NCBI GenBank assembly: GCA_965217265.1 | Contig: CBDCHP010000011.1 | Coordinates: forward strand, 186,001-250,000 | From: JAGRGG01 sp965217265 | GTDB lineage: Bacteria > Pseudomonadota > Alphaproteobacteria > Geminicoccales > Geminicoccaceae | Direction: 5' to 3' | DNA length: 64,000 nt | Part shown: piece after piece, positions 50,696 to 59,677 of the stretch | Layout: every line of letters starts with the position of its first letter | How positions within the stretch are numbered: position 1 is the first letter of the stretch | Notes under the pieces: generated by a model | Database searches by the model: none | Told to the model about the DNA's origin: nothing | What the model saw: the letters and a program-made list of their open reading frames with translations, nothing else | Program-made: the position numbers and the translations under genes

Positions 50696-51652
50696 TTAAG
50701 CCGTGAAGACGGCCGCCAGCGCCTCGACCTCGTCGACCGACTGGGCGTTCAGGAGGTCGATCCCCTTGAGCGCCCGCTTGGCGAGCCCGGTCAGCACCTT
50801 GGCCGGACCGAACTCGACCATCCGATCGACGTCGAGGGCCCGCATCCGCTCCATGCCCTCGCGCCAGCGCACCCGGCCGCAGACCTGCTCGACGAGCAGG
50901 CGCCGGATCGTCTCGGGCTCGTCTTCGAGGTCGGCCGTGACGTTGCTCAAGATCGGCCGCGCCGGCTTCTCAATCGACACCTCGGCCAGCGCCTCGGCGA
51001 GCCGCCCGGCCGCGGGCGCCATCAACTGGCAGTGGAAGGGGGCGCTCACCGGCAGGACCACGACCCGCTTGATGCCGCGCGCCTTGGCAAGCCCGACGGC
51101 GGCCTCGATGGCGCCCTTGGCACCGCTCAGGACCGCTTGGCCCTCGGCGTTGTCGTTGCCGACCTCGCAGACCCCGCCGGTTGCCTCGGCCGCGTCCCTG
51201 GCCAGTTCCTCGATCGCCTCGATCTCGGCGCCCAACACCGCCGCCATCGCCCCCTCGCCGGCCGGCACGGCGTCCTGCATCGCCTCGCCGCGCAGGCGCA
51301 AGAGCCGCGCCGCGTCGGCGAGGTCGAGCGCGCCCATGGCGACGAGGGCCGAATATTCACCGAGCGAGTGGCCGGCGGCGGCGGCGACCAGCGTCGACAA
51401 GGGCGCCCCGGTTCGGACTTCGAGCGCCCGCACCGCCGCGATCGCGCACGCCATCAGCGCCGGCTGGGCGTTTCGCGTCGAGACCAGCTCGGACTCGGGC
51501 CCCTCCATGATCACGCCCGAGAGCCGCTCGCCGAGCGCCTCGTCCACGGCATCGAAAACGGCCCGTCCGGCGGCGTCCGCCTCGAACAGCGAGTGTCCCA
51601 TGCCGACGGCCTGGGCCCCCTGCCCCGGAAACACCGCGATCGTCCCGGCCAT
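50696..51652 (-). CDS. fabD: Malonyl-CoA:ACP transacylase
   Basis: A 318-residue enzyme that loads malonate onto ACP. FPGQGAQ opens the protein, the nucleophile is Ser96 in AGHSLGEYSAL, and the catalytic His is in VSAPFHCQLM near residue 206. ATG 51652 gives the standard start. First gene of fabD-fabG-acpP-fabF-mltG, divergent from the rpsF operon across about 295 bp. Confidence 0.97.
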   Translation of the reverse strand: MAGTIAVFPGQGAQAVGMGHSLFEADAAGRAVFDAVDEALGERLSGVIMEGPESELVSTRNAQPALMACAIAAVRALEVRTGAPLSTLVAAAAGHSLGEYSALVAMGALDLADAARLLRLRGEAMQDAVPAGEGAMAAVLGAEIEAIEELARDAAEATGGVCEVGNDNAEGQAVLSGAKGAIEAAVGLAKARGIKRVVVLPVSAPFHCQLMAPAAGRLAEALAEVSIEKPARPILSNVTADLEDEPETIRRLLVEQVCGRVRWREGMERMRALDVDRMVEFGPAKVLTGLAKRALKGIDLLNAQSVDEVEALAAVFTA

Positions 51653-51947
51653 GCGCGTCTCCCTACCGCTTGCGTTGGGCTTGTCGTTGAGAAGTGCGGC
51701 CGCCGCGTGGTTGGTGACGCCGGTGCGCCGGGCTGTCAAGGGCGCGGGGTTCTTAAATTCCTGCCCCGCGCGCGTTCGTCCCTCGCGATCGGGGCTTGCA
51801 CAGGGGGCGCGAGGCTGTATATTTCGGTGCCTGTTTTGCGCGGCGCCGCAACCCAACCGCCTGCGCCATGAATTTGAGGCAGGAGCGCCGGAACGAGCGG
51901 CGTCTCCCGCTTCGCGTCGTGCAATCCCACGGAGATCCAGACCCCCT

Positions 51948-52304
51948 ATGTCGTTCTACGAACACACGCTCATCGCCCGCCCCGACCTCACCTCGCAGCA
52001 GGCGCAGACGCTGGCCGACGAGATCGGCGAGATCGTCAAGACCAACGGCGGCGACGTGAAGAAGGTCGAGTATTGGGGCCTGCGCACCCTCGCATACCGG
52101 GTGAAGAAGAGCCGCAAGGGCCACTACATCCACCTCAACCTCGACGCGCCGGCGGCGGCGATCGACGAGCTGGAGCGCAACGAGCGCATCAACGAGGACG
52201 TGATGCGCTACCTCACCGTGCGCGTCGACGGGCTCGACGAGAACATGTCGGTCGTCATGCAAGCGCGCAACAGCCGCGACGACCGCCGGCGCGACCGCAA
52301 CTAG
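51948..52304 (+). CDS. rpsF: 30S ribosomal protein bS6
   Basis: A 118-residue S6 protein that binds the central domain of 16S rRNA together with S18. MSFYEHTLIARPDL and YWGLRTLAYRVKKSRKGHY are conserved. An Arg/Asp-rich tail (NSRDDRRRDRN) ends the protein. First gene of rpsF-rpsR-DUF2232-rplI, divergent from fabD. Confidence 0.98.
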   Translation: MSFYEHTLIARPDLTSQQAQTLADEIGEIVKTNGGDVKKVEYWGLRTLAYRVKKSRKGHYIHLNLDAPAAAIDELERNERINEDVMRYLTVRVDGLDENMSVVMQARNSRDDRRRDRN

Positions 52305-52339
52305 GTTCGCTTGAGCTTCAATCTTTCAGCAGCAGGACG

Positions 52340-52651
52340 ATGACCGGCATGGCCGAGAACGAGCGCACTCCCCAGCAGGGCCCACAAGGCGAGCATCACG
52401 AGCGGCGCGAGCCGCCGCAGATCACGATCCGCCGCCCCTTCTTTCGCCGCAAGAAGTCAAGCCCGTTCGCCCACGCGGACGCGCCGCCGATCGACTACAA
52501 GGACGTGAAGCTCTTGCAGCGCTTCATCTCCGAGCGCGGCAAGATCGTGCCCAGGCGCATCACCGCCGTGACGGCCAAGGAGCAGCGCGCACTCGCCCGC
52601 GCGATCAAGCGCGCCCGCGAACTGGCGCTCTTGTCCTACGTCGCCGGCTGA
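52340..52651 (+). CDS. rpsR: 30S ribosomal protein bS18
   Basis: A 103-residue S18 with the conserved core DYKDVKLLQRFISERGKI and RRITAVTAKEQRALARAIK. The N-terminus is longer and more charged than in E. coli, a common alphaproteobacterial feature. ATG 52340 is used; ATG 52349 would give an equally plausible start. It partners S6 encoded 35 bp upstream. Confidence 0.97.
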   Translation: MTGMAENERTPQQGPQGEHHERREPPQITIRRPFFRRKKSSPFAHADAPPIDYKDVKLLQRFISERGKIVPRRITAVTAKEQRALARAIKRARELALLSYVAG

Positions 52652-52683
52652 GCCCGGCCGGCAGGATCTCAGAAGCGACGAAC

Positions 52684-53598
52684 ATGCGTACAGTCGTGCT
52701 GCCGGCCCTCCTCGCGGCCCTGACGAGCGCCGCGCTCTTCTTGTCGGCCGCCGGCGGCGGGATCACCTTCGTCGCCTACTTCGTCCAACTGCCCTTGTTC
52801 TACCTCGGCTTCGCCTGGGGATTGACGCCGGCCACCCTGGCCTCGACGGTGGCGCTCGGCATCGTGCTCTTGACCGGCGGCGGCATGGTCGGGGGCGTCT
52901 TCCTCGTCATGGAGGCGGGCCCTTGTTTGTTGGTGATCCGCCAAGCGCTCCTGTCGCGCCGCAAGGACGGCCAGAGCGAGGTCGAGTGGTACCCGGTCGG
53001 GACGATCTTGGGCGGACTGACCGCCGCCGCCGCCGTCGTCGTGCTGGTCGTGTTTCTCGTGGTGGCGGAGCAGGACGGCGGTATCGCCGGGCAGTTTCAG
53101 GCCGCCGCCGAGACCCTCGGCGCCGCCTTGCCGTCCGGCGGCGACTCGGCGGCCATGATCGGGCGCCTGAACGATTTCGCCCCCTACCTCGCCGGGATCG
53201 CCGCCGCCTCCTGGCTGCTGATGACGGTCGTCAACGGCCTGCTCGGCTATGCGCTCGCGGCCCGCGGCGGCAAGGCGGTGCGCGGGCCGCTAGCGCCGAC
53301 CCGCATCGTCCTGCCGCGCTGGTGCGCGCCGGCCTTCCTCGTCGCGGTCGCGTTCGCCTTCGTCGCCGACGGCGAGGTCGCCTACATCGCCCGCAGCCTC
53401 GCCGTCGTCTTCGCCGTGCCGTTCTTCTTGCAGGGCCTGGCGGTCGTCCACACCCTCGTGCGGCGCGTGCCGTCCCCGCGCGTGACGCTCGCTTTGTTCT
53501 ACCTGGCGCTGCTCTTGCTGAGCCCCTTGGTCCCCGTCCTCGTGGCCACCCTCGGCCTCGTCGAGGAGCGGGCGAGGCTGCGCCCCAACTTGACGTGA
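52684..53598 (+). CDS. DUF2232 family membrane protein
   Basis: A 304-residue polytopic membrane protein with about eight helices (LLAALTSAALFLSAAGGG; VAYFVQLPLFYLGFAWGL; GLTAAAAVVVLVVFLVV; and others), matching DUF2232 (YybS-like). It sits between rpsR and rplI, the position this family has in many alphaproteobacteria. The function is unknown. The spacing (32 and 13 bp) indicates co-transcription with ribosomal proteins. Confidence 0.9.
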   Translation: MRTVVLPALLAALTSAALFLSAAGGGITFVAYFVQLPLFYLGFAWGLTPATLASTVALGIVLLTGGGMVGGVFLVMEAGPCLLVIRQALLSRRKDGQSEVEWYPVGTILGGLTAAAAVVVLVVFLVVAEQDGGIAGQFQAAAETLGAALPSGGDSAAMIGRLNDFAPYLAGIAAASWLLMTVVNGLLGYALAARGGKAVRGPLAPTRIVLPRWCAPAFLVAVAFAFVADGEVAYIARSLAVVFAVPFFLQGLAVVHTLVRRVPSPRVTLALFYLALLLLSPLVPVLVATLGLVEERARLRPNLT

Positions 53599-53611
53599 TA
53601 GGAGTTCGACG

Positions 53612-54157
53612 ATGCAGGTGATCCTTCTCGAGCGCGTGCCGAAGCTCGGTCAGATGGGCAACATCGTGAAGGTGCGCGGCGGGTTCGCCCGCAACTTCCT
53701 CATCCCGCAGGGCAAGGCCCTGCACGCCACCGAGGCGGCGCAAGAGGCGTTCGAGGGGCGCCGCCAGCAGTTCGAGGCGCGCAACTTCGAGCAGCGCCAG
53801 GAGGCCGAGGCGGCGGCGAAGGACGTCGACGGCAAGGGCGTCGTCCTCATCCGCCAAGCGAGCGAGACGAGGCAGCTCTACGGCTCGGTCAGCGCCCGCG
53901 ACATCGCCGAATCCTTCACGCAAGCCGGCGTCAACCTCGATCGCCGCCAGATCCGCCTCGACCAGCCGCTCAAGACCGCCGGCATCCACAGCGTCACGGT
54001 GGCGCTGCACCCCGAGGTCGAGGTGCAGGTGAGCGTCAACATCGCCCGCACGGCCGAGGAGGCCGACATCCAGGCCGGCAAGGCGGCCCCGGCGGTCGAG
54101 GAGAACGAGCCCAACCCCGAGGATTTCCTGCCCGGTTTCGACGAACTCGACATCTAG
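53612..54157 (+). CDS. rplI: 50S ribosomal protein bL9
   Basis: A 181-residue L9. The N-terminal domain MQVILLERVPKLGQMGNIVKVRGGFARNFL binds 23S rRNA near the L1 stalk, then a long helix leads to the C-terminal domain (LYGSVSARDIAE). An acidic extension (about residues 150-181) is longer than in E. coli, as in other alphaproteobacteria. Last gene of the rpsF operon. Confidence 0.97.
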   Translation: MQVILLERVPKLGQMGNIVKVRGGFARNFLIPQGKALHATEAAQEAFEGRRQQFEARNFEQRQEAEAAAKDVDGKGVVLIRQASETRQLYGSVSARDIAESFTQAGVNLDRRQIRLDQPLKTAGIHSVTVALHPEVEVQVSVNIARTAEEADIQAGKAAPAVEENEPNPEDFLPGFDELDI

Positions 54158-54191
54158 GCAGCCTCGTAGGCGGCCTTGAGCGAAACCAGCC

Positions 54192-54235
54192 CCGCCGCCG
54201 CCCGATCGTGGGGCGGGCTTGCCTTTGGGCCGGGC
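54192..54235 (+). terminator. Possible terminator after rplI
   Basis: AGCCCCGCCGCCGCCCGATCGTGGGGCGGGCTTGCCTTT can pair AGCCCCGCC-like and GGGGCGGGCT arms, followed by TTGCCTTT. The pairing is one base out of register, so this is tentative. Confidence 0.4.
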
Positions 54236-54316
54236 CTCGTGTTGATGTAGGCGATCAATCCGTGGTGGAGCGCGCGGGTCGCGCTGCTTGATCTATGGCC
54301 AATGGGGTGACTTCGC

Positions 54317-55000
54317 GTGGTGCGCAGGATCGACAGGGATACGAACGACGTCGCGGTGGTGAAGAAGTACGCCAACCGCCGCCTCTACAACACGCGCACC
54401 AGCAGCTACGTCACGCTCGACGAGTTGAGCCAGATGGTGCGCGAGGCGAAGGAGTTCGTCGTCTACGACGCCAAGTCCGGCGAGGACATCACCCGCTCGG
54501 TCCTGACGCAGATCATCCTCGAAGAGGACGGCAAGGGGCGCAACCTCCTGCCGATCAGCTTTTTGCGCCAACTGATCGGCCTCTACGACGACAGCCTGCA
54601 CGCCGTGGTGCCGCGCTACCTTGAGATGTCGATGGAGAACTTCCTGCGCCAGCAAGACCAGATGCGCGCCTACATGGAAGGCACGTTCGGGCGTTTCTTC
54701 CCGCTGCCGGGGGCAATGGGCGGCAGGGGCGACGCGCGCCCGACGCAGCGCGACGCGCGCAATCCGACACAGCGCGACGCGCGCAACCCGATCGAGGACA
54801 TGGCGCGGCAGAACCTCGCCATGTTCCAAAACGCCGCCCGCATGCTCAACCCCTTCGTCGAGCCGGGCGAGGACGCGGCGGGGCCGGCCGTCGCGTCGGA
54901 AACCGACCGCGCGCTCTCGGCCGAGGTCGAGACGCTGCGGGCGCAGGTCGACGCCCTGCAGCGGCGCATCGAGAAGCTCGGCGAGGACAACGACGCCTGA
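54317..55000 (+). CDS. phaR: Polyhydroxyalkanoate synthesis repressor PhaR
   Basis: A 227-residue PhaR. The DNA-binding N-terminus is highly conserved (VKKYANRRLYNTRTSSYVTLDEL), followed by the PHB-accumulation domain (EDGKGRNLLPISFLRQLIG) and a C-terminal coiled coil (LSAEVETLRAQVDALQRRIEKL). It normally represses phasin genes until PHA granules titrate it. No phaC/phaP genes are in the window. A 24-bp tandem repeat (54746-54793, with a partial unit upstream) gives RDARNPTQ-type peptide repeats in the linker. GTG 54317 or GTG 54320 is the start. Confidence 0.93.
   Translation: MVRRIDRDTNDVAVVKKYANRRLYNTRTSSYVTLDELSQMVREAKEFVVYDAKSGEDITRSVLTQIILEEDGKGRNLLPISFLRQLIGLYDDSLHAVVPRYLEMSMENFLRQQDQMRAYMEGTFGRFFPLPGAMGGRGDARPTQRDARNPTQRDARNPIEDMARQNLAMFQNAARMLNPFVEPGEDAAGPAVASETDRALSAEVETLRAQVDALQRRIEKLGEDNDA
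54730..54793 (+). repeat. 24-bp tandem repeat within phaR
   Basis: CAGCGCGACGCGCGCAATCC is the start of a 24-bp unit at 54746-54769, repeated at 54770-54793 with few changes and preceded by a degenerate partial unit. It encodes an Arg/Asp-rich linker and preserves frame. Confidence 0.8.
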
Positions 55001-55302
55001 CGCGCCCGTTAACCTTAAAGTGGTCAAGGTAACGATTTTAACGTCTTATGCGCGCATTCCTTGAAGTATTGGCGCTGAAGTTCGCGCTCGGCACCACGTC
55101 CCGTCTTGCACTCGCGGGTGGTTTGTGGCCGTTATCGCGTTGCGAAATCTGCCGTTGTTGCTGTCGTGGCGTCGTGGTGCGTGGACATCGATGTCCCCCA
55201 CCTCTCGTCTCGCGCGTGAAAGTGTGATTGTTACTTTTTGCTCTGCAACATACAGCGCGCGTGGCCGTTTAGGATCGTGTTCTGCAAACCGGGGGTGATG
55301 CC
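55001..55302. other. Gene-free stretch between phaR and opgG
   Basis: No gene is seen in these 302 bases. The middle is less GC-rich than the coding DNA and contains TGC-rich pieces (GTTGTTGCTG near 55153; TTTTTGCTCTGCAACATAC near 55235). These could be promoter or regulator sites for opgG-opgH or for PhaR autoregulation, but no consensus is clear enough to call. Confidence 0.5.
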
Positions 55303-56871
55303 GTGGGTGAGGTCGGCCGAACAGTGGCTGGGATTCGGGGCTTGACCCACGGGCTGCCCCGTCGCGGCTTCGTCGCGGGGGCCGCCGGCCTCTCGCTCGC
55401 CGGCCTGTTCTTGGTCGACGGCCTCGCGGCGCAGGAAGCCCCCGACGCTGAACCGTTCAGCCGTTCGACGGTCCTGGCGCTCGCCCGCCGTCTCGCGGCC
55501 GAGCCCTTCGAGCGGCCCGAACCGCCCGTGCCGCAGGAACTGGCGCAAATCGGCTATTCCGGCTATCACGGCATCCGCTTCAAGGAGGCGGCCCGGGTGT
55601 GGCAGGATGCGGGCCTGCCGTTCACGGTCGATCTGATGCACTCGGGCTTCATCTACAACATCTCGACCGAGGTATTCGTCGTCGAGGACGGTCGGGCGCG
55701 CAAGATCGCCTACGCGCCGGACCTGTTCGACTTCGAGCCGGACGTGCCGGTCCCCGCCCCCGACACGCCCTTGGAGTTCGCCGGGTTTCGCGCCCGCACG
55801 CACCTGAACGGCACCGACTACTGGGACGAGTTCGCGGTCTTCGCCGGTGCCAGCTACTTTCGCGCCGTCGCCAAAGGGCAGGTCTACGGCCTCTCGGCGC
55901 GCGGCCTCGCGATCAACACGGCCGAACCCGAGGGTGAGGAGTTCCCGTTCTTTCGCGCCTTTTGGCTTGAGCGCCCCGACACCGGCCGGCTCGTCGTCCA
56001 CGCCCTGCTCGATTCGCCCTCCGCGACGGGCGCTTATCGCTTCACGATCCAGCCGGGCGACGCGACGGTGATGGACGTGGAGGCGCAGGTCTTCACGCGA
56101 AGCGCGATCAAGACCCTGGGTCTGGGCTCGCTCACCTCGATGTACCTCTACGGCCTGGGCGCCAACCGGGGCGCCGACGACTTTCGCCCGAGCGTGCACG
56201 ACAGCGACGGGCTCTCGATGTGGAACGGCCGCGACGAGTGGCTGTGGCGCCCGCTGCAGAACCCGAGCCAGTTGCAGATCAGCGCCTTCATCGACACCGG
56301 CTTGCGCGGGTTCGGCCTCTTGCAGCGGCGGCGGGACTTTGGCGCCTACGAGGACCTCGAAGCCCTCTACCACAAGCGGCCGAGCCTGTGGGTCGAGCCG
56401 ATCGGCGACTGGCAGACCGGCGCCGTCGTCCTGGTCGAGATCCCGACCGACCAGGAGATCCACGACAACATCGTCGCCTTTTGGAGCCCCGACGGCGGCC
56501 TCGCCGCCAACGCCGAGACCTCGTTCACCTACCGCCTCTACTGGTGCTGGGACCCGCCGCAGCGCCCGAACGGCGCGATCGTTGCCGGCACCCTGTTCGG
56601 GGTCGGCTCGAACCCGAACCTGCAGCGCTTCGTCGTCGACTTCGTCGACCCGGCCGGCGGCGATCTGCGCGCGGACGGCATCGAGGCCCAGCCCAGTTCG
56701 AGCGTCGGCAAGATCGAGAACGTGGTCTTGCGCGACAACCCCGAGATCAACGGCATCCGGGTCAGCTTCGAACTCGACCCGCAGGGCGAGCCGCTGGCCG
56801 AGTGCCGGGTCGATCTGATGCGCGAGGGCCGGCTGCTCGGCGAGAGCTGGGTCTATCGATGGACCGCCTGA
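55303..56871 (+). CDS. opgG: Periplasmic glucan biosynthesis protein OpgG/OpgD
   Basis: A 522-residue periplasmic protein of the OpgG/MdoG family, needed to make branched osmoregulated periplasmic glucans. The N-terminus has a twin-arginine-type signal (LPRRGFVAGAAGLSLAGLFL), more like OpgD. The catalytic-fold region includes FKEAARVWQDAGLPF, YGLSARGLAINTAEPEG and the C-terminal immunoglobulin-like domain. GTG 55303 is used. Its stop codon lies inside opgH (13-bp overlap), so they are coupled. Confidence 0.93.
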   Translation: MGEVGRTVAGIRGLTHGLPRRGFVAGAAGLSLAGLFLVDGLAAQEAPDAEPFSRSTVLALARRLAAEPFERPEPPVPQELAQIGYSGYHGIRFKEAARVWQDAGLPFTVDLMHSGFIYNISTEVFVVEDGRARKIAYAPDLFDFEPDVPVPAPDTPLEFAGFRARTHLNGTDYWDEFAVFAGASYFRAVAKGQVYGLSARGLAINTAEPEGEEFPFFRAFWLERPDTGRLVVHALLDSPSATGAYRFTIQPGDATVMDVEAQVFTRSAIKTLGLGSLTSMYLYGLGANRGADDFRPSVHDSDGLSMWNGRDEWLWRPLQNPSQLQISAFIDTGLRGFGLLQRRRDFGAYEDLEALYHKRPSLWVEPIGDWQTGAVVLVEIPTDQEIHDNIVAFWSPDGGLAANAETSFTYRLYWCWDPPQRPNGAIVAGTLFGVGSNPNLQRFVVDFVDPAGGDLRADGIEAQPSSSVGKIENVVLRDNPEINGIRVSFELDPQGEPLAECRVDLMREGRLLGESWVYRWTA

Positions 56872-58991
56872 CCTCCCCCCTTCGCCTCGTCGCCGGCGGC
56901 ACCGGCAGGGGCGCCACGCCGCCGCCGATGCCGCCCGAGCAGCCGATGCCGATGCCGGCGCAGAGCCTGCGCCAAGCGCCGAAGCTTGCCTTCACGCGCG
57001 CCGGCCGCGACCTCAACGCGCTCCTCGCCCGGATGACGGTGCTGATTGCGAGCGGCTACCTGACGTGGTGGCTCGGCGTCGAGATGCACGCCGTCTTGGA
57101 CGTCGGCGGCATGACGCCGCTCGAATGGGCGATGCTCGTCCTGTTCTGCGTCAACATGGCCTGGATCGGCACGAGCTGCGTGTCGTCGATCTTCGGCTTC
57201 GTCCGCTTGGTCCTGGAGCGGCCGAGCCTGCGCCGCACCTACGTGCCCGAGGGCAAGACCGCGCTCTTGCTGCCGATGTACAACGAGGATCCCTGGGAGG
57301 TGACGGCGGCGGCGCAAGCGATCCTCGAAGACTTGAACAGGACGGGGGCGGGCGCGCGCTTCGATCTCTTCTTCCTCTCCGACACGACCGACGCCGAGGT
57401 CTGGCTCGCCGAGGAGGAGGCGTTCGCCCGATTGCGCGCGGCCGACCTGCCGAGCGGCGTCCACTACCGCCACCGGCTGAAGAACGAGGCGCGCAAGGCC
57501 GGCAACGTCGCCGATTTCTGCCGCCGCTGGGGCGGCGGCTACGCCTACATGCTGGTCCTCGACGCCGACAGCCTGATGGGCGGTGCGACCATCGTCGAGA
57601 TGATCCGCCGCCTCGAAGTCGAGCCGCGCTTAGGGATCGTGCAGAGCGTGCCGCGCCTCGTCGGCCGCAGCACGCTGCTCGGCCGCCTGCAGCAGTTCGC
57701 CACCCGCGTCTACGGCCCCGTCGTCGCGTCCGGCCTCGCCTTTTGGCACCGCGACGCGTCGAACTACTGGGGCCACAACGCGGCGATCCGCATGGCGGCG
57801 TTCGCCGGCTACGCCGGCCTGCCCAACTTGGCCGGCGAGCCGCCGTTCGGCGGCCACATCCTGAGCCACGACTTCGTCGAGGCGGCCCTGATCCGCCGGG
57901 CCGGCTACGGCGTCCGGCTGGTCACCGACCTCGGCGGCAGCTTTGAAGACAGCCCGCCGACGATCATCGACCTCGTCACCCGCGACCGGCGCTGGGCGCA
58001 GGGCAACCTGCAGCACATGAAGATCGTCGGTGCCAAGGGCCTGCACCCGTTGAGCCGGCTGCACATGGTCTGGGGCGTGCTCTCCTACGTCGCCTCGCCT
58101 TTGTGGCTCCTGTTCCTCCTCGTCGGCATGGCGCTCGCGATCCAGGCGCACTTCGTCCCGCCCGACTACTTCCCCGACGAGTTCGCCCTCTTCCCGCACT
58201 GGCCGGTGATCGACGCCGAGCGCGCCGCCGCCCTGTTCGGCCTGACGATGGCGGTCTTGCTCTTGCCCAAGGTGCTGGGCCTGATCGCGTTCGCGCTCCA
58301 GGGCAACGGGCTCGTCCGCCCCGCCCTCAGCCTGATCGCCGAGACGCTGCTCTCGGCCCTGGTGGCGCCGATCTTGATGCTGACCCAGACCCGCGCGGTC
58401 GCCGAGATCCTCTTGCGCAAGGACAGCGGCTGGCGCCCGCAGCAGCGCGCCGACGGCCGCACGCCCTGGACGACGCTGATCCGCTTTCACCGCAACCACG
58501 TCCTGGTCGGCCTCTTGCTCGGCGTCGTGGCGGGGCTGATCTCGTGGTCGCTGCTCGCCTGGATGTCGCCCGCCGTCCTCGGCCTCGTCCTCGCCGTGCC
58601 GCTCTCGGCGATGATGGCGAACGCCGACATCGGCCGGGCGCTGCGGCGGGTCGGCCTCTTGACGACGCCCGAGGAGGCGGCCCCGCCGCCGGTCGTGGCG
58701 CGGGCCAGGGCGCTCGCCGCGGCAGCGCCGCCGCCGTCGCCGAACTTGCGCGAATTCGCCACCTCGCCGGCGCTCATCCGCCGCCACGCCGCGTGGCTCG
58801 ACCCCGGCACCGCGCGCCGGCCGGGCGAGACCGACTTAGCACTCGCGACCGCGCTCTTGAAGATCGAGGAGGTCGTCCCGAACGCGAAGCTCCTGGCCGC
58901 CCTCACGCCGCAAGAACGCCTCGCCGTCCTCAAGCACGCCCCGGCGATCGGCCGGCTGCACGAGCGCCTGCGCCGCGGCGACGAGGGCTGA
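56859..58991 (+). CDS. opgH: Glucans biosynthesis glucosyltransferase OpgH
   Basis: A 710-residue inner-membrane family-2 glycosyltransferase that builds the beta-1,2-glucan backbone from UDP-glucose and moves it to the periplasm. About two N-terminal and five or six C-terminal membrane helices flank the catalytic domain. MLVLDADSLM is the DxD-type motif, HDFVEAALIRRAG the TED-like segment, and RDRRWAQGNLQH the Q/RxxRW motif. ATG 56859 overlaps opgG. It marks the end of the conserved core before the accessory patch. Confidence 0.95.
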   Translation: MDRLTSPLRLVAGGTGRGATPPPMPPEQPMPMPAQSLRQAPKLAFTRAGRDLNALLARMTVLIASGYLTWWLGVEMHAVLDVGGMTPLEWAMLVLFCVNMAWIGTSCVSSIFGFVRLVLERPSLRRTYVPEGKTALLLPMYNEDPWEVTAAAQAILEDLNRTGAGARFDLFFLSDTTDAEVWLAEEEAFARLRAADLPSGVHYRHRLKNEARKAGNVADFCRRWGGGYAYMLVLDADSLMGGATIVEMIRRLEVEPRLGIVQSVPRLVGRSTLLGRLQQFATRVYGPVVASGLAFWHRDASNYWGHNAAIRMAAFAGYAGLPNLAGEPPFGGHILSHDFVEAALIRRAGYGVRLVTDLGGSFEDSPPTIIDLVTRDRRWAQGNLQHMKIVGAKGLHPLSRLHMVWGVLSYVASPLWLLFLLVGMALAIQAHFVPPDYFPDEFALFPHWPVIDAERAAALFGLTMAVLLLPKVLGLIAFALQGNGLVRPALSLIAETLLSALVAPILMLTQTRAVAEILLRKDSGWRPQQRADGRTPWTTLIRFHRNHVLVGLLLGVVAGLISWSLLAWMSPAVLGLVLAVPLSAMMANADIGRALRRVGLLTTPEEAAPPPVVARARALAAAAPPPSPNLREFATSPALIRRHAAWLDPGTARRPGETDLALATALLKIEEVVPNAKLLAALTPQERLAVLKHAPAIGRLHERLRRGDEG

Positions 58992-59088
58992 CTGACGCCG
59001 CAGCAGAGCTTCGCTCCTCGAAGCACAACCGCCCTTAGAGCTGCCTGCGGCGCATCTGCCCAATCTATAGCGCTCGCTTCAGAAGTTC

Positions 59089-59632
59089 TCACGGCAGAAG
59101 CTTTTCAAGGTCACCGGCATGAGCCGAAGGCAAAACTATGAACGGCAAGCCAAGTGCTAGAGCAATCTTAAACCCTTGAAACTGTGTAACCTCCTGATGA
59201 TTCGCAATCTGGTCGCTAGATCTTTGAGGCCGCTTTCTCTCAATGTCCAGCTTGACGACGAGCAGAGATCAACGCCGGATCGTCAATCAACATCACCAGA
59301 CGAGAGATACCAATCTCTGCGAAGACCGCAGGTTCAATAGGAACAAAGCCGTTCGGTGCATCAATGACGATGTGCCCATCGAGGATAATGCAGGCAGTAT
59401 TTGGATCACGCATCTGGTGAAAGCCTGTGACAAGACTGACTTGATTGTCATCTATATTAGCACGTCGTAGAGTTTCGCCGATGTTCGATGCGCGGGGATC
59501 GTGTCGGGCTTGCCCCGCAATCAAATCACTTGCAATCAAGTGCTGAAACGCATGGCCCTTAGCAAAACGCCTGAGCAAACTGGACTTGCCTACTCCAGAG
59601 ATGCCGGTCAGCGCGATGATACTTTGAGTCAC
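59089..59632 (-). pseudogene. P-loop nucleotide kinase-like gene with a one-base frameshift
   Basis: The frame from ATG 59632 (Walker A LTGISGVGKSSLL at residues 8-20) runs through ARHDPRASN and MLIDDPALISARRQA, then stops at 59240. If one C of the CC at 59247-59248 is removed, the frame continues DIERKRPQRSSDQIANHQE, TQFQGFKIALALGLPF and ends at 59089, giving 180 residues with a natural family-like C-terminus. This is either a real frameshift or a base-call error. The gene lies 45 bp after the truncated GNAT/PUA-like gene and probably forms a pair with it. The GC content is visibly lower than the core. Confidence 0.75.
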
Positions 59633-59677
59633 GTTGCGAAACCCAGTTTGAGGCGCGGCAAGAGAATTTCGAGCTTA

